From positions 372,001 to 436,000 of the forward strand of contig CAXXNY010000021.1 in NCBI GenBank assembly GCA_963674805.2: a DNA stretch of 64,000 nt. Reading direction: 5' to 3'. This document shows positions 9,398 to 17,954 of this stretch, in pieces; the first letter of the stretch is position 1; every line of letters starts with the position of its first letter. The position numbers and the translations under genes were made by a program. The notes beneath the pieces were generated by a model. It saw only the letters and a program-made list of their open reading frames with translations. It was not told the origin of the DNA and ran no database searches. This stretch comes from CALMFG01 sp963674805 (GTDB lineage: Bacteria; Bacillota; Clostridia; Christensenellales; CALMFG01).

Positions 9398-9985
9398 TTA
9401 CAGTGACGCGATGCGGATCACATGGTCGCATTTTTTCATAATCGCTTCGTCATGCGTCACGATTACCACGGTCATGTTCTTCGCCAGAGATAAAAACGCA
9501 TCGGCAATCTGGTGCTTCATTTCTTCGTCCAGGCCAGAGAACGGTTCATCCATCAACAATAAATCAGAAGGATAGATAAACGCCCGGCAGAGGGCGGTCC
9601 GGCGCTGCATGCCGCCTGACAGTTCATTCGGATATTTCCCGGCATGCCCGTCAAGATGAGAAAGCCGGAGCAGGCGTTCAGTCTCTGCTTCAATCTTTTC
9701 TTTTAGCATGATATCTTTGACGACAAACGCGATATTCTCTGCCACGGTTTTCCACGGCAGCAGCCGATTCTCCTGAAATAAATAGGACACCGTATCGGGA
9801 ACGCCGCTGACCTTGCCTTTAAAGTCGTTATCCAGGCCTGCGATAATGCGCAACAGCGTGGTCTTGCCGCATCCGGACGGCCCAGTGATGACGGTGGTTT
9901 TTCCTTCGGGAATCTGCGCGCCAAAATCTCTTAATACGTCATGCGCGCCAAAGCGCTTTGTTAAATGTGCGATTAAGATGCTCAT
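9398..9985 (-). CDS. ABC transporter ATP-binding protein (nitrate/sulfonate/taurine/thiamine-precursor type)
   Basis: Walker A reads GPSGCGKTT, the signature is LSGGMQRR, and Walker B is LLLMDEPFSGLD, followed by a switch His in VIVTHDE. At 195 residues it is shorter than the usual 240-260 for the SsuB/TauB group, because the C-terminal extension is missing. It energises the permease encoded just upstream; their reading frames overlap by 4 bases. Order in the operon is binding protein, permease, ATPase, Nudix. Confidence 0.92.
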   Translation of the reverse strand: MSILIAHLTKRFGAHDVLRDFGAQIPEGKTTVITGPSGCGKTTLLRIIAGLDNDFKGKVSGVPDTVSYLFQENRLLPWKTVAENIAFVVKDIMLKEKIEAETERLLRLSHLDGHAGKYPNELSGGMQRRTALCRAFIYPSDLLLMDEPFSGLDEEMKHQIADAFLSLAKNMTVVIVTHDEAIMKKCDHVIRIASL

Positions 9986-10767
9986 AGGGCGCCTCCGTTC
10001 CCGGAAGCCGGCAGATGCTGCGCTTTCAGCATCACTTTTACGGCATGCTCAATCGCCATACTGAACGCCACGACCGCAATGGTCCAGGCGAACAGTTCAG
10101 GAATATCCAGATAAATCTTGGTCGTATAGACCTGATAACCCATCGACAGGGCCGGTGCGCTCAGCACTTCTGCCGCAATCGTGGATTTCCACGACAGCCC
10201 GACGCAAACCATCAATGCGGACAGAATATATGGCTTGATCGAAGGGATAATCACTTCAACAAACCGCCGTTTTTTCGAAATATGATAAATACCGCAAAGC
10301 TCAATCAGCTTTTGATCGATATTTTGAATACCGTTTAAGGTGTTGGTATAGATGATCGGGAAGCAGAGGATAACGCATACAAACACAGGGACAAGGCCGG
10401 TTTTCAGCCATACCAATGCCAGAATAATAATCGACATAGTAGGAATCGCTTTAACCGTAGATAAAAACGGCGAGAACAGCATCGCGATGAATCCGCTCCG
10501 TGAGGATAAGATGCCAAGCCCGACACCAGCCACAAAGGAAATCACGAGTCCTGCCAATACGCGTAAGAAAGTCGCACCGACATGAAGCCAGAACGATGTG
10601 AGAAAAATAAGGCGGTACAGAGCAGCCAAAGACTCACCCACTGTGGGTAAGTAGAGCGGCTGATCAATAATGACAGCCGCTGCTTCCCATACCGCTAACC
10701 AAAATACAATTATAATCAGTTTCTTCAGTTTATTGCTGATAGTAGAATGCTTCACCCGGCACTTCAC
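9982..10767 (-). CDS. ABC transporter permease (SsuC/TauC-like)
   Basis: About six hydrophobic segments, with the binding-protein-dependent permease signature in the second half (EVIIPSIKPYILSALMVCVG). It would form the membrane channel for the importer. Two in-frame GTG codons (10767 and 10755) lie inside the end of the binding-protein gene, and neither has a clear ribosome site. Translation is probably coupled to the upstream gene through this overlap of about 38 bases. Confidence 0.9.
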   Translation of the reverse strand: MKCRVKHSTISNKLKKLIIIVFWLAVWEAAAVIIDQPLYLPTVGESLAALYRLIFLTSFWLHVGATFLRVLAGLVISFVAGVGLGILSSRSGFIAMLFSPFLSTVKAIPTMSIIILALVWLKTGLVPVFVCVILCFPIIYTNTLNGIQNIDQKLIELCGIYHISKKRRFVEVIIPSIKPYILSALMVCVGLSWKSTIAAEVLSAPALSMGYQVYTTKIYLDIPELFAWTIAVVAFSMAIEHAVKVMLKAQHLPASGNGGAL

Positions 10768-11737
10768 CGCCTACAGAACTTGGATTGCTTTCAAACAATA
10801 CGCTGAAAAACTGGTCCAGCATATTTTTACACGCATCACCCATGATAAAGGTAATGCCGCATCTTGGGATTGCCAATTTGGCGATCTCGGCTTTTGGCAG
10901 CAATCCGGCATCAGCGATATCCTGTGCGGCCGCGTCAATATCGGAATTCACGTATGCGACCGAAGCCTGATAATCCGCGATAAAGGCTTCAACCGCTTCT
11001 GGGTTTTCAGCCGCAAATGTATCGGAAACGACCACAGTTGTCATCGGGATTTCAATATCATCACCGTAGAGCTTCTTCCATTCGGTGTTAAAATCAACAG
11101 CAACATGAATATCCGGATTTTTGGCCAGAGTAATCGAGACATATGGTTCCGGCAGAAGACCGGTAACGATGTCGCCTGCCGCCATGGCATTGGATAAATC
11201 CGCATGCGCCGGCATAAAAGTCACGTCTACGTCATATCCGTTTTCACTGATGACCTTGTTAAACAGGTATTCCGGTGTTGCACCTTGTCCGGTAATCACG
11301 ACTTCTCCGCCGTCAATATCGCTAAGCGCGTTGATGTCAGCATCGCTGCTTAATAAGTATAGCACGCCGGTTGTGCTGACAGCAACAGCCGTTATACCGC
11401 CTTCCATCTTGTTATACAGCACGGCCGCTAGGTTAGAAGGAATAGTGGCGATATCCACTTCGTTGTTAATGATCTTCGGTGTAATCTGATCCGGCTGGGT
11501 CAGGATTTCAACCGAGTATTTTCCGCTGTCATCGTTAACCAGGCCGATCAGCCCCATACCGGAAGGACCGGCAAGGGTTGCGATTTTAACAGGCTCTGCA
11601 GGCACTGCTGCTTCCGGAGTTGCCTCGGGCGCTGCTTCGGGAGCAGGTGTCTGCACCTCAGCGGGCGCAGTTTTTGCACAGCCGGCGATGCTGAAGGCCA
11701 TGGCAAGAACCAATAGAACGACTAATACTTTCTTCAT
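10730..11737 (-). CDS. ABC transporter substrate-binding lipoprotein (NMT1/SsuA-like)
   Basis: A lipoprotein signal peptide ends in the lipobox SIAGC (Cys about residue 20), followed by an Ala/Pro/Glu-rich linker. The remaining 280 residues look like the NMT1/THI5 and SsuA families: VKIATLAGPSGMG, NNEVDIATIPSNLAAVLYN, and LLPEPYVS. These bind sulfonates, nitrate, riboflavin or thiamine precursors, so the ligand is open. It is the first gene of the importer operon on this strand. No THI or FMN riboswitch is visible in the 149-base upstream gap. Confidence 0.88.
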   Translation of the reverse strand: MKKVLVVLLVLAMAFSIAGCAKTAPAEVQTPAPEAAPEATPEAAVPAEPVKIATLAGPSGMGLIGLVNDDSGKYSVEILTQPDQITPKIINNEVDIATIPSNLAAVLYNKMEGGITAVAVSTTGVLYLLSSDADINALSDIDGGEVVITGQGATPEYLFNKVISENGYDVDVTFMPAHADLSNAMAAGDIVTGLLPEPYVSITLAKNPDIHVAVDFNTEWKKLYGDDIEIPMTTVVVSDTFAAENPEAVEAFIADYQASVAYVNSDIDAAAQDIADAGLLPKAEIAKLAIPRCGITFIMGDACKNMLDQFFSVLFESNPSSVGGEVPGEAFYYQQ

Positions 11738-11886
11738 TTTATTTCCTCAACTTTATATAAATTTAATGATATGCAAAAAGATATTGTTATTTTATTCACA
11801 AACTTATCATTTGTCAAGAAAAACATAGCAAAACACTAGGAATATTTTTTGTATAGCTGATATAAAAGAGATAACAGAAAAAAACG

Positions 11887-12717
11887 TTACAGAAGCAACA
11901 GGCTGACAGCCATAATGGCAATTCCGCCGATAAGCCCGTAGACGGACAGGTGCGGCTCGCCATACTCACGTGATGCGGGCAGCAGTTCGTCGAGCGCAAT
12001 AAAGACCATGATACCGGCGACCGCACAAAACATGACTCCGAGAATGATGTTGTTTAAAAACGGCATGAGAATCGCATAAGCCAATAGGGCGCCTAAAGGC
12101 TCCGCAAATCCAGAGAACAGAGAGAACCACAGGGCTTTGCGTTTGTTTCCGGTGGCGAAGTATATCGGCACGGCCACCGCGATGCCTTCCGGGATATTAT
12201 GCAGGGCAATTGCGAGTGCAATCGCAATACCCAATGACAGATCGGAATAAGCTGCAGTGAAGGTGGCAATCCCTTCGGGGAAGTTATGAATCGCAATCAC
12301 AAAAGCGGTATAAACGCCGGTACGGAGCAGCTTCTTTTTTTTAAGCTCTGCATGCTGCCGCCCGCATCTGCCATGATGGCCGATGGCTTCTACACTTCGC
12401 AGTTCGTGGGGGTTTTCGTATGAGGGGACCAACTTGTCAATGACTGCGGCCAATATCATGCCGCCGAGAAAAGCGCCGATAGTCGCCCAGCCGCCCGGAT
12501 GATTTCCGAGTGCGCCTGACAGTTCGGATCGCCCTTCGCTTAATAACTCAACAAACGAGACATACAGCATCACGCCTGCCGACAGTCCGAGCGAAAAGGA
12601 TAAAAACCGCGTATTGGTGCGGTGCGCGAAAATCGCAATAAAACTGCCGATGCCCGTCGAGATACCGGCAAAGATTGTTAAAAGAAAAGCATATAAAACG
12701 GATTGAGATACTGGCAT
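11887..12717 (-). CDS. ZIP family divalent metal transporter (ZupT-like)
   Basis: About eight membrane segments. The two conserved metal-binding helices are clear: HNFPEGIATF and HNIPEGIAVA. A His/Lys-rich cytoplasmic loop (HHGRCGRQH, then ELKKKK) lies before them. The family imports zinc, iron or manganese. The ATG at 12717 is set by AGGGGG 4 bases upstream. It stands alone, and no metal-regulator box was recognised in front of it. Confidence 0.93.
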   Translation of the reverse strand: MPVSQSVLYAFLLTIFAGISTGIGSFIAIFAHRTNTRFLSFSLGLSAGVMLYVSFVELLSEGRSELSGALGNHPGGWATIGAFLGGMILAAVIDKLVPSYENPHELRSVEAIGHHGRCGRQHAELKKKKLLRTGVYTAFVIAIHNFPEGIATFTAAYSDLSLGIAIALAIALHNIPEGIAVAVPIYFATGNKRKALWFSLFSGFAEPLGALLAYAILMPFLNNIILGVMFCAVAGIMVFIALDELLPASREYGEPHLSVYGLIGGIAIMAVSLLLL

Positions 12718-12833
12718 ATGTCCCCCTAAAAAAACACTACACCCGATTATAGCAGGGTACAAGTTAGCTGTAAATAACTTAGTTCAATATATTTAATACT
12801 TTTTTAGTGAGATTGCTTCTATATATACGATCT

Positions 12834-13574
12834 TTACCATCTGTATCCGGCGGTCAGCGTTAACGGGGTATAGACAATACGCGTTTGATTTCCCCAGGCA
12901 TCACATAAGGCTTTAGCGGCTTCTGCGAAAAACTGCTTACTGCCAGAAGCGATGTACTGCTGTGTCGCAGACCAGGTATGGATATAGCGTAAGTAATCGT
13001 CTGCAGTCCACTCGTTTTTCATCGTGATTTCTGGTACGGGTATATGCCGGAAGGGGAACTGTATATCACGGTAACCGTTCCAGCATAATTGAACACGGCT
13101 GTTCCAGTAGGGTGCGATAGCAGGCTTTATCATGGTTTCAACAATTGCATCGACCTCCGGGGTTACGGCTGACCATGCGTAACTGCTAACGACAAACAAT
13201 CCGTCCGGCTTTAAAACGCGGTAAACCTCGCCGAAAAACAAATCCAGATCAAACCAGTGAAGCGCCTGCGCGACGTTCACGAGGTCAAAGGCCTGATCGT
13301 CAAAAGGTGTTTTTTCCGCAGGGCATACCCGATAACGGACGGCGGGATTCTGAGCCGCAAAAGCCAGTTGGTTCTCCGAGATATCCGTAGCATCCACGTG
13401 CGCGAATATACCGGCAAGCCCCAATGCCGCCTGGCCACTTCCGGTGGCGCAGTCCCATGCACGGCCACTGCCGTTGATGTGCGATTTGATGAACGCAAAC
13501 ATCTCCGGCGGATAAGCCGGTCTGCCCGCCGCATAGAGGTCTGAATGGTCGTTAAATAAACGCGTATGATCCAT
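12834..13574 (-). CDS. class I SAM-dependent methyltransferase
   Basis: SAM-binding motif I reads WDCATGSGQAALGL (about residues 41-54). Motif II follows at DATDIS, and FDLVNVAQALHWFD is the motif-III region. The layout resembles the Methyltransf_11 and trans-aconitate methyltransferase groups; the substrate is unknown. AGGAG sits 7 bases before the ATG. It lies downstream of fba but is separated from it by a terminator. Confidence 0.85.
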   Translation of the reverse strand: MDHTRLFNDHSDLYAAGRPAYPPEMFAFIKSHINGSGRAWDCATGSGQAALGLAGIFAHVDATDISENQLAFAAQNPAVRYRVCPAEKTPFDDQAFDLVNVAQALHWFDLDLFFGEVYRVLKPDGLFVVSSYAWSAVTPEVDAIVETMIKPAIAPYWNSRVQLCWNGYRDIQFPFRHIPVPEITMKNEWTADDYLRYIHTWSATQQYIASGSKQFFAEAAKALCDAWGNQTRIVYTPLTLTAGYRW

Positions 13575-13588
13575 AGAATTCTCCTATC

Positions 13589-13613
13589 AAAAAAGGCGGG
13601 TATCAAGCCCGCC
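13589..13613 (-). terminator. intrinsic terminator of fba
   Basis: Read on the minus strand: GGCGGG, loop CTTGATA, CCCGCC, then TTTTTT. Confidence 0.92.
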
Positions 13614-13630
13614 CTGATTGAATTCCTATT

Positions 13631-14560
13631 TTAAGCCTTGCCGTCAGAGCCAAGCACGTTTTTAATCTTGTGCGCGACCATTGCTTTAACCGCAGCTCTT
13701 GCCGGTTTCAGGTACTGTCTCGGGTCGAAGTGTGACGGGTTTTCGTGGAAGTATTTCCGGATTGTTCCGGTAACAGCCAGACGGATATCCGAGTCAATAT
13801 TGATTTTACATACCGCACTCTTTGCCGCCTGACGAAGCATTTCTTCCGGAACGCCTTTCGCGCCCGGCATATCGCCGCCGTATTTGTTAATCATGTCTAC
13901 GTATTCGGGAATAACACTGGATGCGCCGTGGAGCACGATCGGGAATCCCGGCAGAATTTTTGTGATTTCTTCTAAGATATCAAATCTCAGGCGCGGTTCG
14001 CCGGAGAACTTGAAAGCGCCGTGGCTGGTGCCGATAGCGATTGCCAGAGAATCAACCCCGGTCTTGGAAACGAATTCTTCGACTTCTTCGGGTTTGGTAT
14101 AAGAAGCGTTTTCGGCTGAGACATTAACATCGTCTTCAATACCGGCAAGCTGTCCGAGCTCGGCTTCTACGACAACACCATGGTCATGCGCATAATCCAC
14201 GACCTGTTTGGTGATGGCGATGTTTTCTTCAAATGAATGGTGCGATGCGTCGATCATGACAGAAGAGAATCCGCCGTCAACACAGGATTTACAGGTTTCA
14301 AACGAATCGCCGTGGTCGAGATGGAGACAGACATTCAAATCTGTTTCGATTAAAGCGGCTTCAACGAGCTTCATGAGATAAGTCGGATTCGCATAAGCAC
14401 GTGCGCCTTTGGATACCTGCAGAATAACCGGTGAGTTTAATTCCTGAGCGGCTTCGGTGATTCCTTGGATGATCTCCATGTTGTTCACATTAAAAGCACC
14501 AATGGCATATCCGCCGTCATATGCTTTTTTGAACATTTCGGTTGATGTTACAAGTGGCAT
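13631..14560 (-). CDS. fba: class II fructose-bisphosphate aldolase
   Basis: Zinc-dependent aldolase of glycolysis and gluconeogenesis. The signatures are ICLHLDHGDS-like (VCLHLDHGDSFE), SVMIDASH with EENI, EAELGQLAGIED, AIGTSHGAFKF and VLHGASSV. Length (309 residues) is typical. The ATG at 14560 follows AGGAGG. A longer reading frame begins upstream at 14590, but it lacks a ribosome site and the family start (MPLVTSTEMF) matches 14560. Confidence 0.96.
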   Translation of the reverse strand: MPLVTSTEMFKKAYDGGYAIGAFNVNNMEIIQGITEAAQELNSPVILQVSKGARAYANPTYLMKLVEAALIETDLNVCLHLDHGDSFETCKSCVDGGFSSVMIDASHHSFEENIAITKQVVDYAHDHGVVVEAELGQLAGIEDDVNVSAENASYTKPEEVEEFVSKTGVDSLAIAIGTSHGAFKFSGEPRLRFDILEEITKILPGFPIVLHGASSVIPEYVDMINKYGGDMPGAKGVPEEMLRQAAKSAVCKINIDSDIRLAVTGTIRKYFHENPSHFDPRQYLKPARAAVKAMVAHKIKNVLGSDGKA

Positions 14561-14587
14561 AGTTTTTATCCTCCTAAAGAATGGTAT

Positions 14588-14616
14588 CATATAATAAAAT
14601 CATTTTATGATGTCAA
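14588..14616 (-). promoter_or_regulatory. fba promoter with an ATAAAAT-N-ATTTTAT palindrome in the spacer
   Basis: On the minus strand TTGACA (14611-14616) is followed 17 bases later by TATATG (14588-14593); TATGAT lies 2 bases further. The spacer contains a perfect 7-1-7 palindrome at 14594-14608, a possible operator. Confidence 0.55.
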
Positions 14617-14807
14617 ACGAAAATGCGGAGTAAAAATCCGCAATAATACATATTTATTATATCGTAACAGGATAAAAAAACAACTCGTTTTTTTGATATA
14701 GTAAATTGAACGGTTAAGTACCTGTGAGCGTGCTTGTGATTATTAAAAAAAGGTGATAGGATGATAACACTAAAAAGAAGCTTCGGGCAATAAAAGGAGT
14801 GAGAGAA

Positions 14808-15923
14808 ATGACCGACAGCAGAGTGACCAAACTGGCGGATTCGCTGGTGAATTATTCATGTAAAGTAAGGAAGGGCGAGAAAGTCCTGATTAATATAATC
14901 GACTGTGACGACGCTGTGGCGGAAGCGCTGATTAAAGCGGTTTCGGCAGCCGGAGGCGATCCGTTTGTGAATATCGAGCGGTCCAGCGTCCACCGGCAGT
15001 TGTTGATGCATGGGTCAAAATCCATGATCGATGCCATGACCAAGTTTGACCTGCCGATTATGAAGGATATGGATGCGTTTATCGGGGTGCGCGGAGCATC
15101 CAATGTGGCGTATTTAAGCGATGTACCTGCCGATAAGATGGACTATTATATGTCCACCTATTACCAGGCCGTTCACTTCGGCGAACGCGTGCCGCATACC
15201 AAGTGGGTGGTGCTGCGCTATCCGACTCCGAATATGGCGCAGATGGCGGAGATGAGCACCGAGGCGTTTGAAGATTTTTATTTCAATGTCTGCCTGCTGG
15301 ATTATTCCAAGATGGACAAGGCGATGGATCCGCTAAAAGCGCTGATGGAAAAAACAGATCGCGTACGGATTACGGGCGATGATACGGACCTCAGCTTTTC
15401 AATCAAAGACATCAAAGCCATTAAGTGCTCGGGTGAAAAGAATATTCCGGATGGTGAGATTTATACCGCACCCGTTAAAGACAGCGTCAACGGCGTGATT
15501 ACCTATAACACATCGTCTTATAACCGCGGATTTAAGTTTGAAAATATTCAGCTGACATTTGAAAACGGAAAAATCGTTAAAGCGACGTCTAACAATAATG
15601 AGCTGATGCAAAAGATTTTTAATACGGATGAAGGTGCGCGGTATATTGGGGAATTCGCAATCGGGGTGAACCCCTATATTGTCAAGGAAATGGGCGACAC
15701 CTTGTTTGATGAGAAGATCCGCGGATCGTTCCATTTCACGCCCGGCGCGTGCTATGATGATGCGTATAACGGCAACAAATCCGCTGTGCATTGGGATATT
15801 GTTATGATTCAGACGCCTGAACACGGCGGCGGTGAGATGTATTTCGACGATGTACTGATCAGGAAAGACGGGCTGTTTGTTCCGGAAGAATTAAAACCGC
15901 TGAATCCGGAGAATTTAATTTAA
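14808..15923 (+). CDS. aminopeptidase, M29 family
   Basis: A 371-residue protein with the M29 (AmpS/thermophilic aminopeptidase) layout. Near the C-terminus, the metal-ligand motifs appear as ARYIGEFAIGVNP, GSFHFTPGACY and HWDIVMI. These enzymes remove N-terminal residues from peptides with a broad range. AAGGAG sits 8 bases before the ATG. A 10-codon ATG reading frame lies at 14761; it may be chance. The gene is single and ends at a bidirectional terminator. Confidence 0.9.
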   Translation: MTDSRVTKLADSLVNYSCKVRKGEKVLINIIDCDDAVAEALIKAVSAAGGDPFVNIERSSVHRQLLMHGSKSMIDAMTKFDLPIMKDMDAFIGVRGASNVAYLSDVPADKMDYYMSTYYQAVHFGERVPHTKWVVLRYPTPNMAQMAEMSTEAFEDFYFNVCLLDYSKMDKAMDPLKALMEKTDRVRITGDDTDLSFSIKDIKAIKCSGEKNIPDGEIYTAPVKDSVNGVITYNTSSYNRGFKFENIQLTFENGKIVKATSNNNELMQKIFNTDEGARYIGEFAIGVNPYIVKEMGDTLFDEKIRGSFHFTPGACYDDAYNGNKSAVHWDIVMIQTPEHGGGEMYFDDVLIRKDGLFVPEELKPLNPENLI

Positions 15924-15930
15924 CGATAAG

Positions 15931-15956
15931 AAAGAGCCGCTGATGCGGCTCTTTTA
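15931..15956. terminator. bidirectional terminator between the M29 aminopeptidase and cobO genes
   Basis: AAGAGCCGC and GCGGCTCTT flanking TGAT, with a T-run on the right and A-rich sequence on the left. Confidence 0.9.
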
Positions 15957-16478
15957 AAATTCAATGCCTTTTCGTGCCATCACGCCTTTGTCGGCGTAAT
16001 GCTTAACGGGCTTCATCTCGGTGATTAAATCCGCCTTTGCCGCCAGTGTTTTGGGGCAATCCCTGCCAGTCAGCACCAGTTCCGTGGTCTCCGGTTTTTG
16101 TGCGATCAGGCTATCGATATCTTCTGAAGCGATTATACCTGTGTTAAGCGCACCCAGCGCTTCGTCCAGAATCACCAGATCAACGCCGGATTTAAACCGT
16201 TCACGCACCGTATCAAGCGCCGATTTTGCGTTGGCGGTTTCGCGCGTTTTGTCTGCGTCCGTCCATTTAAACGAAAAAGCCTTGGTCTCGCACGGCCGGA
16301 TGAATTCGATTCCGGCAGTGGAGCTGAGCAGCTGAACCTCGCCGGATGGACGCGCTTTTAAGAACTGCACCATCAATACGCGGCCGCCCTGTCCGGCGCA
16401 CCGGACAGCAAGCCCGATCGCTGCCGTGGTCTTGCCTTTCCCGTCACCTGTATAAATCTGAATATAGCCTTTTTCCAT
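15954..16478 (-). CDS. cobO: cob(I)alamin/corrinoid adenosyltransferase, CobO/BtuR type
   Basis: Adds the 5'-deoxyadenosyl group from ATP to a reduced corrinoid. The ATP loop is GDGKGKTTAA near residue 10, VLMVQFLKARPSGE follows, and VILDEALGALN and LTGRDCP are conserved later. The ATG at 16478 follows AGAGG at proper spacing; an ATG at 16481 is too close. No other cobalamin genes are present, so this fits corrinoid salvage. It would supply the cofactor for the class II ribonucleotide reductase encoded at 27.5 kb. Confidence 0.92.
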   Translation of the reverse strand: MEKGYIQIYTGDGKGKTTAAIGLAVRCAGQGGRVLMVQFLKARPSGEVQLLSSTAGIEFIRPCETKAFSFKWTDADKTRETANAKSALDTVRERFKSGVDLVILDEALGALNTGIIASEDIDSLIAQKPETTELVLTGRDCPKTLAAKADLITEMKPVKHYADKGVMARKGIEF

Positions 16479-16562
16479 CATAACCTCTATAATATAAAGA
16501 GTATCTAATGGCCTTATTATAGCATTTTTATTTGGCATCGTGAGGAGGATTTTAAACCCCAG

Positions 16563-16591
16563 TTGATGACATATGTCAAATATGTTATAAT
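16563..16591 (+). promoter_or_regulatory. promoter of the DtxR-family gene with a palindromic operator
   Basis: TTGATG (16563-16568) and TATAAT (16586-16591), spaced 17 bases. The perfect 12-base palindrome TGACATATGTCA occupies 16567-16578, overlapping the -35 and spacer, where a bound repressor would block polymerase. Autoregulation is inferred. Confidence 0.7.
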
Positions 16592-16622
16592 ATCACGCGT
16601 AATCACTTAAAGGGGCGGACAC

Positions 16623-16997
16623 ATGAAAATACAAGAATCCGGCGAGATGTATCTCGAGGTTATGTACCAGCTTTATCATAAAAACGGAGAAATCCGGTCG
16701 GTGGATATCGCGGAAGCGCTGGGATATTCCAAGCCCAGTGTCTCGCGTGCAATCGGCGTGTTAAAAGAAGAGGGCTTCATCAGCCAGGAGCCGTACGGGA
16801 AAATTACGCTGACCGAAAAAGGGAAAAAACGCGCACAGCGGATTATGGAGCGCCATAAACTGCTGACCGCGTTTTTAGTGCAGGCACTGAGCCTGCCTTC
16901 CGATATAGCCGAACAGGATGCCTGCCGGATTGAGCATATCGTTTCGGATGAAACGATGGATGCGGTTAAAGCTTTTTTAGATCAGAATAACGGCTAG
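16623..16997 (+). CDS. DtxR/MntR-family metal-dependent regulator, short form
   Basis: A winged helix-turn-helix fills residues 1-65 (YLEVMYQLYHKNGEIRSVDI, then SKPSVSRAIGVLKEEGFI). The dimerisation region follows, including RHKLLTAFLVQALSL and EQDACRIEHIVSDE, which carry the usual Glu, Cys and His metal ligands. At 124 residues it lacks the C-terminal SH3-like domain, as MntR does. A likely target is its own promoter. AGGGGCGG precedes the ATG. Its last 4 bases overlap the convergent uppP gene. Confidence 0.9.
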   Translation: MKIQESGEMYLEVMYQLYHKNGEIRSVDIAEALGYSKPSVSRAIGVLKEEGFISQEPYGKITLTEKGKKRAQRIMERHKLLTAFLVQALSLPSDIAEQDACRIEHIVSDETMDAVKAFLDQNNG

Positions 16998-17776
16998 AAT
17001 ACCAGATGCGTCCAGGTCTGATCCACAAATACCAACGCCGCCAGAATAAACACATACACCGCAAATCCATAGAGCTTGTGCTTTGAGATAATGCTGAGCA
17101 GCATCTTAATCGCAAGGTAGCCAGATATCGCGGCGGCGGCCATGCCTACAATCAGCGGCAGCAACCCAATCGATACCGGTTCGCCAACCAGCTTAACGGC
17201 TTCGTAGCCGCTGGAACCTAAGATAACAATAATCGACATCAGGAATGAGAACTTCGCGGTCGTTACGCGATCTATTCCGCGCGCAAGTCCGCCGGAAAGC
17301 GTCATGCCGGAACGTGACACGCCGGGCAGCAGGGCAAGCGCCTGACACAGCCCGATAACAACGGCGTCTCCATATCCCACTTCTTTTTTGGTGTGCACAC
17401 GCCGCGCCGCCAGAAATTCCGCGAACAGCAGGGCGATTCCGGTGATTAAAAAGGATACTGCCAGGAATGAGCCGCTGAAGGCGTCTTTCAGAAAATCTTC
17501 AAAAAACAGTGCGGCAATCACTGCCGGAATAGTCGCGATGATCAGTGCATAAACGGTTTTATTAAACGGGTTTCTGAGCAGCCTGACGATATCCTGCCAT
17601 AGTGCGGCAAATACGGCGGCCAGCGACGCGAAATGAAGCATGGTATCAAAGAAAATATTGTCACCGGAAAGATTAAAAATATTTTGTACCAAGACCAGAT
17701 GCCCCGAACTGGAGACGGGCAGAAACTCGGTTAAGCCCTGAACAAGACCGAGAATGATCGCCTGAAAAATATCCAT
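16994..17776 (-). CDS. uppP: undecaprenyl-diphosphatase
   Basis: Integral membrane enzyme that recycles undecaprenyl pyrophosphate to the monophosphate lipid carrier for peptidoglycan; loss-of-dosage or gain is tied to bacitracin response. The family motifs are near the N-terminus (GLTEFLPVSSSGHL) and in the middle (LPGVSRSGMT). Length, 260 residues, is typical, with about eight membrane segments. It is convergent with the DtxR-family gene. Confidence 0.96.
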   Translation of the reverse strand: MDIFQAIILGLVQGLTEFLPVSSSGHLVLVQNIFNLSGDNIFFDTMLHFASLAAVFAALWQDIVRLLRNPFNKTVYALIIATIPAVIAALFFEDFLKDAFSGSFLAVSFLITGIALLFAEFLAARRVHTKKEVGYGDAVVIGLCQALALLPGVSRSGMTLSGGLARGIDRVTTAKFSFLMSIIVILGSSGYEAVKLVGEPVSIGLLPLIVGMAAAAISGYLAIKMLLSIISKHKLYGFAVYVFILAALVFVDQTWTHLVF

Positions 17777-17895
17777 AATAGACTCCCAAAATTTTATTTT
17801 TTAACGCATCCGATTATATCAGTATCTGGACAAAAACTCAACGAAAACCCGAAAGGACAAAAAGCGGGGCACAAAAAGGCCGAGGCTATAAAGGT

Positions 17896-17924
17896 TTGCA
17901 TAAACACGTCAAAAGGAATATAAT
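17896..17924 (+). promoter_or_regulatory. promoter for the peptidase-like membrane cluster
   Basis: TTGCAT (17896-17901), 17-base spacer, TATAAT (17919-17924), about 30 bases before the first start codon of the cluster. Confidence 0.7.
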
Positions 17925-17954
17925 GATGAAAATATCCAATTTGGAGCGCGTGAA

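Noticed and set aside
11738..11886. A THI-box or FMN riboswitch before the ABC importer.
   Set aside because: No matching conserved core in the short AT-rich gap.
14761..14793. A 10-codon ATG reading frame with AAAGG upstream, before the M29 aminopeptidase gene.
   Set aside because: Too short to tell from chance; no regulatory peptide features.
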